Source: Eubacteriales bacterium
GTDB lineage: Bacteria > Bacillota > Clostridia > Lachnospirales > Lachnospiraceae
DNA: 64,000 nucleotides
Direction of reading: 5' to 3'
Assembly (NCBI GenBank): GCA_030536555.1
Contig: JAUNPU010000012.1
Span: 1 to 64,000 of the forward strand
Part shown: one piece after another, positions 53,157-62,543 of the stretch
How the letters are laid out: the number at the start of each line of letters is the position of its first letter
Numbering within the stretch: the first letter of the stretch is position 1
The notes under the pieces: model-generated
What the model was told of the DNA's origin: nothing
The model's input: the letters and a program-made list of their open reading frames with translations, nothing else
Database searches by the model: none
Translations under genes and position numbers: made by a program

Positions 53157-54419
53157 TCAATTCGACTTCCGGTTAATATACTCCGTCCTGATTTTGGAAT
53201 ACACGAACTTCTGGCTGCTGTACAGTCCGTAATATCCGGACAACGTAAAGCTCACCGCCACAGCGATGGCATAGTAGGGCATCGCCTCGAAGCCGAACAG
53301 CTCAAATGCCAGAAATACCGTGGAAATCGGGCAGTTGGTCACGCTGACGAACAGTGACGCCATGCCCACCGCGCTGCAAAGACCCACCGGCATGCCGGTC
53401 AGGGCTGCAATCAGATAACCGAAGGTGGCGCCCACGCACAGAGCCGGGACGATCTCGCCGCCCTTAAAGCCGGCACCCAGCGCCACGGCGGTAAATACAA
53501 TCTTCATCAGAAATGCATAGTAAGGAACGCTCTCCCCCTCGAAACACCGCTCGATCAGATGCATACCGCTGCCATTGTAGTAGCGGCTCTTGAAGATCAG
53601 GGTCAGTGCGATGAAGATCACGCTTCCTGCCAGCACCCGGATATAGGGATTGGGGAAATACTTTCTGTAACAGTGTCCGCTCTTATGGAGCGTGGTACAC
53701 ATCAGGATTCCCACGCAGGCGCACAGCATGCCCAGAAGCACTGCCAGTGCTGCCCCCTGAATGCCAAACTCCGGCACCAGTCCCACCTCAAAGTGGTCCG
53801 GCACCAGCCCCATCCGCCCGGACACTGCCGCGCCGATGAAGGATGCAAACAGGCAGGGAACCAGCGCCGCATAGTACATGACTCCGATGCTGACCACCTC
53901 CATGGAGAAGACGCCTGCTGCCAGCGGGGTGCCAAACAGTGCGGAAAAGCAGGCGCTCATACCGCACATGACCGCAATCTTCTTGTCCTTTTCATCCAGA
54001 CGGATGACCTTGCCAATCAGATTGCCCAGACTTCCTCCCAGCTGCAGCGCCGCCCCTTCCCGGCCGGCCGATGCACTGACACAGTGGCTCAGGACTGTAG
54101 CCGCAAAGATCAGGGGACCGGTCGCCACGGTGACCTCCTCCTGGGACGAGATCGCCTCCAGCACCATATCCGTGCCCCGGTTCTTCTCCTCGTGAGCCAC
54201 CCGGTACAACGCCACGATCACAAGACCTGCCACCGGCATCAGAAATACCACCTGCGGATGTCCCGTCCACAGCTTCGTGACAAATGATACACATTTGCCA
54301 AATACCCCGCCTGCCAGACCCACGATCAGACCAATAAATCCGGAGATCAGCGTCCATTTCAGAAAATAGTGAATGTTCTGCATCAGGGGGGCATTTCTCT
54401 CATACGTTTTCATACCCAT
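53157..54419 (-). CDS. ClC-family anion channel/antiporter
   Basis: 420-residue membrane protein with about 10-12 hydrophobic segments. ClC filter motifs are present: ASAGREGAALQLGGSLGN and GFKGGEIVPALCVGATFG. The first motif, usually GSGIP, reads RGTDMVLEAI, and GREGP reads GREGA. Both changes recall the fluoride-type ClC branch, although this is not certain. It starts 12 nt after the ilvA stop and is probably cotranscribed with it. No fluoride riboswitch is possible in that short gap. Confidence 0.88.
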   Translation of the reverse strand: MGMKTYERNAPLMQNIHYFLKWTLISGFIGLIVGLAGGVFGKCVSFVTKLWTGHPQVVFLMPVAGLVIVALYRVAHEEKNRGTDMVLEAISSQEEVTVATGPLIFAATVLSHCVSASAGREGAALQLGGSLGNLIGKVIRLDEKDKKIAVMCGMSACFSALFGTPLAAGVFSMEVVSIGVMYYAALVPCLFASFIGAAVSGRMGLVPDHFEVGLVPEFGIQGAALAVLLGMLCACVGILMCTTLHKSGHCYRKYFPNPYIRVLAGSVIFIALTLIFKSRYYNGSGMHLIERCFEGESVPYYAFLMKIVFTAVALGAGFKGGEIVPALCVGATFGYLIAALTGMPVGLCSAVGMASLFVSVTNCPISTVFLAFELFGFEAMPYYAIAVAVSFTLSGYYGLYSSQKFVYSKIRTEYINRKSN

Positions 54420-54431
54420 AATATCCGCCTC

Positions 54432-55664
54432 TTAGTCCGTGTAGGTTCCCTTGGACTTTACCAGCTTCGGACGATATCCGGCATCATTCAGCGCCTGCAC
54501 GATCCGGTTCTTGTGCTCGGTTCCCTCTGCCTCCAGGGTGATCCGCAGCTCCACAGCCGCATTACGGTTGATGCTGATGAACTGGTTGTGCTCCAGCTTG
54601 ATCACATTGCCCCGCTCGTCAGCCAGCAGCGCGGACACCTTTGCCAGCTCGCCCGGCTTGTCCGGAAGCAGCACCGATACGGTGAAAATACGGTCTCTCT
54701 GGATCAGACCATGCTGTACCACAGAGGACATGGTGATCACATCCATGTTGCCGCCGCTTAAAATGGAGACGATTTTCTTCTTCTGCACGTCCATATGCTT
54801 TAAGGCAGCCACGGTCAGAAGACCGGAATTCTCCACGATCATCTTGTGATTTTCCACCATATCCAGGAATGCCACAATCAGCTCCGAGTCATCCACGGTG
54901 ATGATGTCATCCACATTCTGCTGAATGTAGGGGAACAGCTTCTCGCCCGGACGCTTCACAGCCGTGCCGTCTGCGATGGTGTTGACTGACGGAAGGGTCA
55001 CCACATGTCCCTGCTTTAAGGATTCCTGCATGCAGTTTGCCCCTGCCGGCTCCACGCCGATGACCTTGATCTTCGGATTCAGCAGCTTTGCCAGAGTGGA
55101 CACGCCGGTGCACAGACCGCCGCCGCCGATGGGAACCAGAATGTAATCCACCGTCGGCAGCTCCTTGATGATCTCCATGGCGATGGTACCCTGTCCCGTA
55201 GCCACATCCAGATCGTCAAAAGGATGCACGAAGGTGTATCCGTGCTCCTCCGCCAGCTTGTAGGCATAGTCGCATGCCTCGTCAAATACATTGCCCTGCA
55301 GCACCACCTCCGCGCCGTAGCTTCTGGTGCGGTTTACCTTCATAAGCGGTGTTGTGGTCGGCATGACGATAGTCGCCTTGATACCTGCCAGCTTCGCCGC
55401 ATAAGCCACGCCCTGGGCATGGTTGCCGGCGGATGCGGTGATCAGCCCGCGCTGCTTCTCCTCATCAGTCAGGGTGCTGATCTTGTAGTAAGCCCCCCGC
55501 ACCTTGTAAGCGCCGGTATACTGCATATTTTCCGGTTTTAAGTATATCTTGTTGCCGGTCATAGCGGAAAAATACTCGCTGTAGACCAGCTTGGTCTCCT
55601 GTGTGACCTTCTGGACCTCTTCCGATGCTTCCTCAAATTTCTCTAAAGTCAGTTCCTCTGCCAT
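54432..55664 (-). CDS. ilvA: Threonine ammonia-lyase (short form with ACT domain)
   Basis: 410-residue PLP enzyme turning threonine into 2-oxobutanoate and ammonia. The PLP Lys is in TGAYKVRGAYY, the phosphate loop is GGGGLCTG and the catalytic core ends near residue 320. A single C-terminal ACT domain starts at FTVSVLLPDKPGELAKV. The short length and single ACT domain match the catabolic or TdcB-like class. The ATG at 55664 follows AGAGGA. The upstream open frame runs through a 47-bp tandem repeat and is not coding. Confidence 0.93.
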   Translation of the reverse strand: MAEELTLEKFEEASEEVQKVTQETKLVYSEYFSAMTGNKIYLKPENMQYTGAYKVRGAYYKISTLTDEEKQRGLITASAGNHAQGVAYAAKLAGIKATIVMPTTTPLMKVNRTRSYGAEVVLQGNVFDEACDYAYKLAEEHGYTFVHPFDDLDVATGQGTIAMEIIKELPTVDYILVPIGGGGLCTGVSTLAKLLNPKIKVIGVEPAGANCMQESLKQGHVVTLPSVNTIADGTAVKRPGEKLFPYIQQNVDDIITVDDSELIVAFLDMVENHKMIVENSGLLTVAALKHMDVQKKKIVSILSGGNMDVITMSSVVQHGLIQRDRIFTVSVLLPDKPGELAKVSALLADERGNVIKLEHNQFISINRNAAVELRITLEAEGTEHKNRIVQALNDAGYRPKLVKSKGTYTD

Positions 55665-55702
55665 AGTCTTATCCTCTTTTCGCTGTATTCTGTCGCTCCT
55701 GC

Positions 55703-55857
55703 GGCATTGCGCCGCAAGCCTGCCTGTCTCTGCTGTCTGTCCTTCTCCCGGCATTGCGCCGCAAGCCCGCCTGTCTCTGCTGTCCGTCCTTCTCCCTGCA
55801 TTACGCCGCAAGCCTGCCTGTCTCTGCTGTCTGTCCTTCTTCCGACATTACGCCTGC
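55703..55857. repeat. 47-bp tandem repeat (minisatellite) between ftsY and ilvA
   Basis: Three full copies starting at 55703, 55750 and 55797 and a partial fourth at 55844. Copies differ at only a few positions. The fourth copy runs into the last codons and stop of ftsY. Each copy holds the short palindrome TTGCGGCGCAA or a close variant. Confidence 0.92.
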
Positions 55858-56789
55858 TCCCCGGTCTGGAACAGTGCATTGACGAAATCATCCGAATTGA
55901 ACTTCTGCAGGTCGTCGATCTTCTCACCCACGCCCACATACTTCACCGGGATGCCAAGCTCGGACTGGATTGCCACGGCGATGCCGCCCTTGGCAGTTCC
56001 GTCCAGCTTCGTCAGGATGATGCCGGTGATATCCGCCACCTCCATGAACTGCTTCGCCTGCGCCAGTGCATTCTGTCCGGTGGTTCCGTCCAGCACCACC
56101 AGGGTCTCACGGTAGGCGCCCGGATACTCCTTGTCGATGATCCGGTTGATCTTCTTAAGCTCCTCCATCAGGTTCTTCTTGTTGTGAAGACGGCCTGCGG
56201 TATCACAAATCAGCACGTCCGCATGGCGGGACTTGGCTGCTGCCACCGCGTCATAGATCACCGCTGCCGGGTCAGAGCCCTCCTGCTGGGCGATGATCTC
56301 CACACCGGCACGGTTGGACCACTCGGTCAGCTGCTCGATGGCTGCCGCGCGGAAGGTGTCCGCCGCCGCCAGAATGACCTTCTTGCCGTCATCCTTCAGC
56401 TGTCCTGCCAGCTTGCCCACGGAGGTGGTCTTGCCCACGCCATTGACGCCGATCACCAGCACCACGGAGGTGCGGTTCTCGAACTCGTAGGCATTGTCCC
56501 CCAGGTTCATCTGATCCTTGATGGAGTCGATCAGCAGCTGCTTGCACTCGGACGGCTCCTTGATGTGCTGCTCCTTCACCCGCTTTCTCAAGTCCTCCAT
56601 AATGGACATGGTGGTCTGGATGCCCAGATCGCCCATGATCAGCGTCTCTTCCAGCTCCTCATAGAAATCCTCATCAATAGCAGAAAATCCACTGAAAATG
56701 GAATCCATGCCGGATACGATGTTATCTCTTGTCTTGGTCAGCCCCTGAACCAGTCGGCTGAAAAATCCTTTTTTCTTCTTCTCTTCCAT
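55848..56789 (-). CDS. ftsY: Signal recognition particle receptor FtsY
   Basis: 313-residue GTPase that docks SRP-ribosome complexes at the membrane. The short N domain starts [20 protein letters not shown]; the long acidic A domain of E. coli is absent, as in most Firmicutes. The G domain has [37 protein letters not shown] and [15 protein letters not shown] lies 5 nt before the ATG at 56789, 10 nt after smc. Its 3' end lies within the 47-bp repeat. Confidence 0.97.
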   Translation of the reverse strand: MEEKKKKGFFSRLVQGLTKTRDNIVSGMDSIFSGFSAIDEDFYEELEETLIMGDLGIQTTMSIMEDLRKRVKEQHIKEPSECKQLLIDSIKDQMNLGDNAYEFENRTSVVLVIGVNGVGKTTSVGKLAGQLKDDGKKVILAAADTFRAAAIEQLTEWSNRAGVEIIAQQEGSDPAAVIYDAVAAAKSRHADVLICDTAGRLHNKKNLMEELKKINRIIDKEYPGAYRETLVVLDGTTGQNALAQAKQFMEVADITGIILTKLDGTAKGGIAVAIQSELGIPVKYVGVGEKIDDLQKFNSDDFVNALFQTGEQA

Positions 56790-56799
56790 ATGATCCTCC

Positions 56800-59700
56800 C
56801 TATTCCTCAAGCTGATTCTCGATCAGGTTGACGGATACCAGTGTGGACACGCCCTTCTCCTGCATGGTAATACCATACAGACGGTCAGACGCCACCATGG
56901 TGCCCCGTCGGTGTGTGATCACGATAAACTGTGTATTCTGGGTCAGTTTATGTAAATATCCGGCGAACCGGTCTACGTTGGAGTCGTCCAGCGCCGCCTC
57001 AATCTCATCTAACAGACAGAAGGGGGACGGCTTTAAGTTCTGAATGGCAAATAACAACGCGATGGCTGTCAGCGCCTTCTCTCCACCGGACAGCTGCATC
57101 ATGTTCTGCAGCTTCTTGCCCGGCGGCTGGGCGATGATCTGAATGCCCGCCTCCAGAATATCCTCCTCCTGCATCAGCTCCAGCTGACCGTGACCGCCTC
57201 CGAACAGCTCCTTAAACACCCGGTCGAATTCCTGCCGGATCTCCTTGAACTTCTCCTCGAACTGGCGGCGCATGCCGCTGTCCAGCTCGTCGATGATCTG
57301 CCGCAGAGTCTCCTCCGCCTGAATCAGATCGTCGTGCTGGGTCTTCATGAACTCGTAGCGCTCGGAGACCTCCTTGTAGTCCTCGATGGCATTCACATTG
57401 ACATTGCCCAGGGCACGGATGCTGTTCTTCAACTCGTCGATCCGTCTGCGGATATCTGCCAGCACCGTCATCTCCGGGTTCCGCAGAGGCTCCGCCGTAT
57501 TGAAGGTCAACTCGTACTCTGACCACATATAGTTGCTCTGGCGCTCTAACTTCTCCTCCAGCTTCTCCCGCTGGCTCTGGAGACGGAACTGCTCCTTATC
57601 CAGACGGCTGATGCGCTCAGACAGCTCTTCCCGCTTTGCAAAGAAGCCCTTCTGCTCCCGGCTCATCTCTTCCTTCCGGGCCGTCTGGGTCTCCAGCTCC
57701 GCTGACAGAGTCTCCTTCTGGGCTGCCGCGTTGGCAATCAGCTCCTGAAGGCGTCCGATCTCCTGGCGCTTTCCTTCGATGATCTGGTCCGAATCGGTGG
57801 TTCCCGCAGTCAGGCTCTGAAGCTCCTCCGTCAGTCTGCGGATCTCCTCCTCCACGCGGTGGATATTCTCCATCACAAAGTCCACCTTCTGCTTAAGACC
57901 TGCTGCCTGAAGGCGAATCTCCTCCAGCTCGTGGGCGGACTTCTCACGGACTGCCCTTGCCTCTTCCATCTGCGCCGTCATCTTCTGGATGTCCGCGTTG
58001 GTCTCCTCATTCTGCTGCACCAGTCTGTCTGTATCCTGATTCAGCAGGCGGCGGCTCTCCTCGATCTCCAGAATCTGCGCCTCCAGCTGCTTGTTTTCCA
58101 GCACCAGATCCTGATAGGACTCCCGGATATCATCCCGCTTGTCCTCCAACTGGCTCACATTCATCTCCTGGGTATTCTGAACCAGAGATGCCTGATGGCG
58201 CTCATTTTTCAGACGCTCCAGCTCTTCCCGCTGATTCGTCAACAGCCCCTCGTTGAGGGTCAGCTCCTCCTGAAGCTTGTCCGCTGCCCGGGTCGCCTTC
58301 TTACATCCCTCTTCCAACTCCTCCAGCTCCCGCTTTCTTCCCAGCAGATTGCTGGAATTGCGGAAGGCACCGCCGGTCATGGAACCGCCGGCACTTAACA
58401 GCTCGCCTTCCAGCGTTACGATCCGCAGAGAGTAGCGGAACTTCTTCGCCAGCGCAATGGCGTGGTCGATGGTGTCTGCCACCACCACCCGCCCCAGCAG
58501 GTACTTCGCCAGCACCTGATACTCCGGCGCCACATGAACCAGATCGCTTGCCAGACCGATGACTCCCGGCTCCCGCAGGGCTTCCGGCTTTGAGAAGCCG
58601 CCTCCCTGACCGATGCTGGTCAGCGGCAGGAAGGTCACACGACCGTACTTGTTCTTTTTCAGATACTCAATCAGCTGCTTGGCTGTCTGCTCCGAATCCG
58701 TCACCACATTCTGGATGCTGCCTCCAAGGGCTGTCTCAATGGCGGTCTCATACCGCTTGTCCGTGGTAATCAGGTCTGCAACCACACCGTGGATACCCCG
58801 AACCCGGTCCCGGACCTCCATCACCCGGCGGATGCTGTTGCCGTAGCCGTCATAGCGCTCCGCTAAGTTCCGCAGGGATTCCAGACGGGTGTACGCCGTA
58901 TGGTACTCCTGCTGCTTTTCATTTAAATTCCGGTTCAGACGGCGGACCTCCTGCTCATACCGGGCAAGCTCTGTCTCGCACTCGGTCTGGGCAAGCTGCA
59001 GCGCGGTCAGCTGCTCCTTCGCCTGATCTAACTTCTTCTGTTCTTCCTTTAACTGCTCTTCCTGTACGGACTCATCGCTCTTAAACTTCAAGAGACGCTG
59101 GCATACTTCCGAGCGGCGCACCTGCACCTGCTCAAGCATTGCCTCGTAGCGCTGCTCCTTTGCATTTAAGGACGCCTTCTCATTGAGCCCGGCAATGACG
59201 CCTGCCTTCGCCTCCTCAATCCGCTGATCCAGCATCATGATGCGCTCGTCATCTCTGCGCAGCTGCTCCTCCGCCACTTCCTGCCTGTCCCGGCTCTCCG
59301 CGTGGGCACGGGTGATCCCGGCATTGTCCGTCTGATAGCTCTCAATCTGCCCCTGCTTCTCGCCGATCTCCGTCTCGATGGTCTGCACACGGGCACTTAA
59401 GTGGTCCGCATTCATCTTCTCCGTGTTGATCTGCTCGTTCAGCACGTTGATCTGACCTTCCAGATTGCCCTTTAACATCTCCGCCTGATTCACCAGGTTC
59501 CGCTTCTCTGTAATCTGAAGCTCTAACTGGCTCAGCTCCTGCTCCAGACGGTCATACTCACTCTTCTGATGCTCCGACTGAGCGGATGCATCCTCCAGAT
59601 CGCCGGAGACGATAGCTTCCTTGTCCCCGACCTCCTTTAACTGCTTCCGGATGCCCTCAGACTCCAGCAAAAACAGGTTCACATCATAGGTCTTAAGCTC

Positions 59701-60360
59701 TTCCTTCAGACTTAAATACTTCTTCGCCGCCTCGGACTGGCGCGCCAGCGGCCCCACCTGCTTTTCCAGCTCCGACAGAATGTCCGATACCCGGACCAGG
59801 TTCTGCTTCTCATCCTCCAGCTTTTTCTGGGCAATGGCCTTGCGCCGCTTGAACTTGACGATACCGGCAGCCTCGTCGAACAGTTCTCTGCGCTCCTCCG
59901 GCTTACCGTTTAAGATCTTGTCGATCTGACCCTGTCCGATAATGGAGTAGCCCTCCTTACCGATACCGGTGTCGTAGAACAGCTCATTGATGTCCTTCAG
60001 CCTGCAGGAGCTGCCGTTGATCCGGTACTCACTCTCGCCGGACCGGTACAGCCGCCTGGATACGGTGACCTCGTCGTAGTCGATGGCAAGCTGATGGTCC
60101 GAGTTGTCCAGAGTGATCGCCACATAGGCAAATCCCTGGGGCTTTCGAAGCTCCGTACCTGCAAAGATCACGTCCTGCATGCTGGCACCTCGAAGCTGCT
60201 TGATCCGCTGCTCACCCAGCACCCAGCGGACCGCGTCGGCTACATTGCTCTTGCCGCTGCCGTTAGGTCCCACGATGCCGGTGATGCCGTTGTGGAACTC
60301 AAACAGGATCTTGTTGGCAAAGGACTTAAAGCCCTGAATCTCGATGCTCTTTAAATACAT
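56800..60360 (-). CDS. smc: Chromosome segregation ATPase SMC
   Basis: 1,186-residue condensin subunit. Walker A is GPNGSGKSN near the N terminus. Two long coiled coils (about 170-500 and 680-1000) flank a hinge around residues 515-640, containing GIHGVVADLI and GGSMTGGAFRN. The C-terminal head has LSGGEKALTAIALLFAI and FCLLDEIEAALDD. Its start overlaps the rnc stop by 10 nt, so the two are translationally coupled. Confidence 0.98.
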   Translation of the reverse strand: MYLKSIEIQGFKSFANKILFEFHNGITGIVGPNGSGKSNVADAVRWVLGEQRIKQLRGASMQDVIFAGTELRKPQGFAYVAITLDNSDHQLAIDYDEVTVSRRLYRSGESEYRINGSSCRLKDINELFYDTGIGKEGYSIIGQGQIDKILNGKPEERRELFDEAAGIVKFKRRKAIAQKKLEDEKQNLVRVSDILSELEKQVGPLARQSEAAKKYLSLKEELKTYDVNLFLLESEGIRKQLKEVGDKEAIVSGDLEDASAQSEHQKSEYDRLEQELSQLELQITEKRNLVNQAEMLKGNLEGQINVLNEQINTEKMNADHLSARVQTIETEIGEKQGQIESYQTDNAGITRAHAESRDRQEVAEEQLRRDDERIMMLDQRIEEAKAGVIAGLNEKASLNAKEQRYEAMLEQVQVRRSEVCQRLLKFKSDESVQEEQLKEEQKKLDQAKEQLTALQLAQTECETELARYEQEVRRLNRNLNEKQQEYHTAYTRLESLRNLAERYDGYGNSIRRVMEVRDRVRGIHGVVADLITTDKRYETAIETALGGSIQNVVTDSEQTAKQLIEYLKKNKYGRVTFLPLTSIGQGGGFSKPEALREPGVIGLASDLVHVAPEYQVLAKYLLGRVVVADTIDHAIALAKKFRYSLRIVTLEGELLSAGGSMTGGAFRNSSNLLGRKRELEELEEGCKKATRAADKLQEELTLNEGLLTNQREELERLKNERHQASLVQNTQEMNVSQLEDKRDDIRESYQDLVLENKQLEAQILEIEESRRLLNQDTDRLVQQNEETNADIQKMTAQMEEARAVREKSAHELEEIRLQAAGLKQKVDFVMENIHRVEEEIRRLTEELQSLTAGTTDSDQIIEGKRQEIGRLQELIANAAAQKETLSAELETQTARKEEMSREQKGFFAKREELSERISRLDKEQFRLQSQREKLEEKLERQSNYMWSEYELTFNTAEPLRNPEMTVLADIRRRIDELKNSIRALGNVNVNAIEDYKEVSERYEFMKTQHDDLIQAEETLRQIIDELDSGMRRQFEEKFKEIRQEFDRVFKELFGGGHGQLELMQEEDILEAGIQIIAQPPGKKLQNMMQLSGGEKALTAIALLFAIQNLKPSPFCLLDEIEAALDDSNVDRFAGYLHKLTQNTQFIVITHRRGTMVASDRLYGITMQEKGVSTLVSVNLIENQLEE

Positions 60361-61046
60361 GCCTTCTCCCTCAGTTTCAGTATTCCGCGGTAAGCCGCCA
60401 TCGCCTCCGCTGCCTTCTTGGTCCTGCCGCTTCCTCTGCCGATCTCCTCGCTGCCAAGCAGTGCGCGGACCTCGAAGGTCTTATTGTGGTCCGGTCCCTC
60501 TTCCTTCACAAGCTCATACTCCAGACTCTGATCCGGAACCGCCTGAACCATCTCCTGCAGGATAGTCTTGCTATCATAAAAGAGCTGTTTGTGCTCAATA
60601 TCATTTAAAACAAAGCGGTGAATAAACTCTTTTGCATTAGCAAAACCACCATCCAGATAAATCGCGCCGATCAGCGCCTCCATAGCGTCGGACACCACAG
60701 AATTGCGTCCTCTGCCGCCGGTAGCCTCCTCGCCCTTTCCCAGAAGCAGGTAAGCCCCAAGATTTAAGTCCGCAGCACATAGCGCCAGGGTCGGCTCACA
60801 GACGATGCTGGCACGAATCTTGGTCAGCTCTCCCTCCGGCTTGTCCTGATACTTGTGATATAAGAAATCGCTGGATACCACCTCCAGCACAGCGTCTCCC
60901 AAAAACTCCAGACGCTCATTGCAGTGCAGCTTGTTCATCCGATGCTCATTGGCATAGGAGCTGTGAGTCATCGCCTGGCGGAACAGTCCCTCATCCTGAA
61001 ACTGATATCCGGTCTTCTCCTCCAGTTCTTTTAAGTTACGGTTCAT
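60351..61046 (-). CDS. rnc: Ribonuclease III
   Basis: 231-residue double-strand RNA nuclease. The signature NERLEFLGDAVLEVV and a second acidic pair in VVSDAMEALIGAIYLD form the metal site. A C-terminal dsRNA-binding domain spans about residues 158-228 and ends RTKKAAEAMAAYRGI. AAAGGAG lies 6 nt before the ATG at 61046. A large hairpin lies in the gap to acpP. Confidence 0.97.
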   Translation of the reverse strand: MNRNLKELEEKTGYQFQDEGLFRQAMTHSSYANEHRMNKLHCNERLEFLGDAVLEVVSSDFLYHKYQDKPEGELTKIRASIVCEPTLALCAADLNLGAYLLLGKGEEATGGRGRNSVVSDAMEALIGAIYLDGGFANAKEFIHRFVLNDIEHKQLFYDSKTILQEMVQAVPDQSLEYELVKEEGPDHNKTFEVRALLGSEEIGRGSGRTKKAAEAMAAYRGILKLREKACI

Positions 61047-61090
61047 AAGATTCTCCTTTTCATCCCTGACGGGAATATCCTCTGATAGAT

Positions 61091-61129
61091 GGAAAGGGGC
61101 GGCGCAACCACTGTGCGACGGCCCCTTCC
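61091..61129 (-). terminator. Hairpin between acpP and rnc
   Basis: Nearly perfect long stem with arms GGAAAGGGGC and GCCCCTTCC plus inner GCGCA/TGCG pairing. There is no T-run, so it may be a processing or RNase III site rather than a terminator. Confidence 0.55.
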
Positions 61130-61140
61130 TGTTCATGGAA

Positions 61141-61371
61141 TTAGTTCAGTGCGTTCTTGATCTGCTCTACTGCATCGCCTACAGATACGATCTGCTCTGC
61201 AGCCTCAGTCGGGATCTCGATATCAAATTCCTCCTCGATACCCATAACGATCTGGAAGATATCCAGTGAATCAGCTCCCAGATCCTCCACAAAGGTGGTC
61301 TCCATGGTGATGTCATCTGCCTCCACATTCAGTACTTCCGCGATAATGCCCTGTAATTTCTCAAATTCCAT
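61141..61371 (-). CDS. acpP: Acyl carrier protein
   Basis: 76-residue acidic four-helix carrier for fatty-acid synthesis. The phosphopantetheine Ser is in DLGADSLDIFQIV. AGGAGAGG lies 5 nt before the ATG. It lies between plsX and rnc, a conserved order. Confidence 0.97.
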   Translation of the reverse strand: MEFEKLQGIIAEVLNVEADDITMETTFVEDLGADSLDIFQIVMGIEEEFDIEIPTEAAEQIVSVGDAVEQIKNALN

Positions 61372-61418
61372 AATTACCTCTCCTATCTTCTTGTTTTATA
61401 GCTGTCTCTCCCGGACAG

Positions 61419-62438
61419 TTACTTATTCTCTGTGACCTGTTCTTCGGCTTCCAGGCATTCCTTGATTTTGTCATTGATCTGCTGTTCCTTGAAGGTGACA
61501 CACTGGATGATCGAGTTGCTGACCTCCGTTGCTTTCGCACTGCCGTGTGTCTTCACTACCAGACCTTTCAGTCCCAGCAGCGGCGCTCCGCCATACTGGC
61601 TGGCGTCAAAGGCTTTCAGCGTCTCCTTTAACGCAGGCTTCACCAGCAGTGCGCCGATCTTGCTGCGTAAGGTGCTCATCATGCCCTTCTTCACCATGCT
61701 GATCAGTGTGGCTCCGGTTCCCTCATAAAGCTTCAGGATCACATTGCCCGTAAATGCCTCGCAGACGATCACATCCGCCCCGCCGTGGGGAATCTCTCTC
61801 GCCTCGATGCTTCCGGTAAAGTTGATGTCCTTACACTCCTTCAATAAGGGGAATGTCTCCTTCACCAGCGCGTTGCCCTTCTCCTCCTCTGCACCGATAT
61901 TGACAATTCCGACTCTCGGTCTGCTAATACCTATTACATGCTCCATATAAATAGAACCCATACGTGCAAACTGTACCAGGTGAGACGGTCTCGCGTCCAC
62001 ATTGGCTCCGCTGTCAAGCAGCAGGGATACGCCCTTCTCCGTGGGGATCAGTGCCCCGAACGGCGGCCGCTCCACGCCCTTCAATCTGCCGACGATCAGC
62101 TGACCGCCTACCATAACGGCGCCGGAATTGCCGGCTGACACAAAGGCATCTGCCTCACCCTTCTTCACCAGATTCATGGCAACGACAATGGAAGAATCCT
62201 TCTTCCTGCGGATGGCATTGACCGGCGGTTCCTCCGTCTCGATCACTTCCGATGCCGGCACGACGCGAATCTGCTCCTTCGGGTACTGGTACTTCGAAAG
62301 CTCCTGTCCCACAGCGTCCTCCTGACCCACAAGCAGGACCTGGATATCCTTTCTGCGGGATACTGCGTCCACCGCACCTTTCACGATCTCGCCAGGTGCG
62401 TTATCTCCGCCCATAGCGTCTACAGCTACTCTAATCAT
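61419..62438 (-). CDS. plsX: Phosphate acyltransferase PlsX
   Basis: 339-residue enzyme making acyl-phosphate from acyl-ACP for phospholipid synthesis. The N terminus VAVDAMGGDNAPGEIVKGA is diagnostic, as are SAGNSGAVMVGG and CEAFTGNVILKLYEG. AAAGGAG lies 7 nt before the ATG. It heads the plsX-acpP-rnc-smc-ftsY run. Confidence 0.97.
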   Translation of the reverse strand: MIRVAVDAMGGDNAPGEIVKGAVDAVSRRKDIQVLLVGQEDAVGQELSKYQYPKEQIRVVPASEVIETEEPPVNAIRRKKDSSIVVAMNLVKKGEADAFVSAGNSGAVMVGGQLIVGRLKGVERPPFGALIPTEKGVSLLLDSGANVDARPSHLVQFARMGSIYMEHVIGISRPRVGIVNIGAEEEKGNALVKETFPLLKECKDINFTGSIEAREIPHGGADVIVCEAFTGNVILKLYEGTGATLISMVKKGMMSTLRSKIGALLVKPALKETLKAFDASQYGGAPLLGLKGLVVKTHGSAKATEVSNSIIQCVTFKEQQINDKIKECLEAEEQVTENK

Positions 62439-62483
62439 AATGCTTCTCCTTTCCGGTGTGAACCGGGATGTCCATTCCCCATT

Positions 62484-62512
62484 ACTATACTAAATTATGT
62501 TTTATAAATCAA
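62484..62512 (-). promoter_or_regulatory. Promoter of the plsX operon
   Basis: On the minus strand TTGATT (62507-62512), a 17-bp spacer and TATAGT (62484-62489), just downstream of hairpin array 3. Confidence 0.65.
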
Positions 62513-62543
62513 TATGTATCATTTGATTTTTTCATAATGCAGA

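Noticed and set aside
54420..54431. Fluoride riboswitch before the ClC gene
   Set aside because: Only 12 nt separate it from ilvA, too short for the aptamer.
55665..55811. N-terminal extension of ilvA through the 47-bp repeat
   Set aside because: The unit is not a multiple of three, the residues are not IlvA-like, and AGAGGA sits before the internal ATG at 55664.
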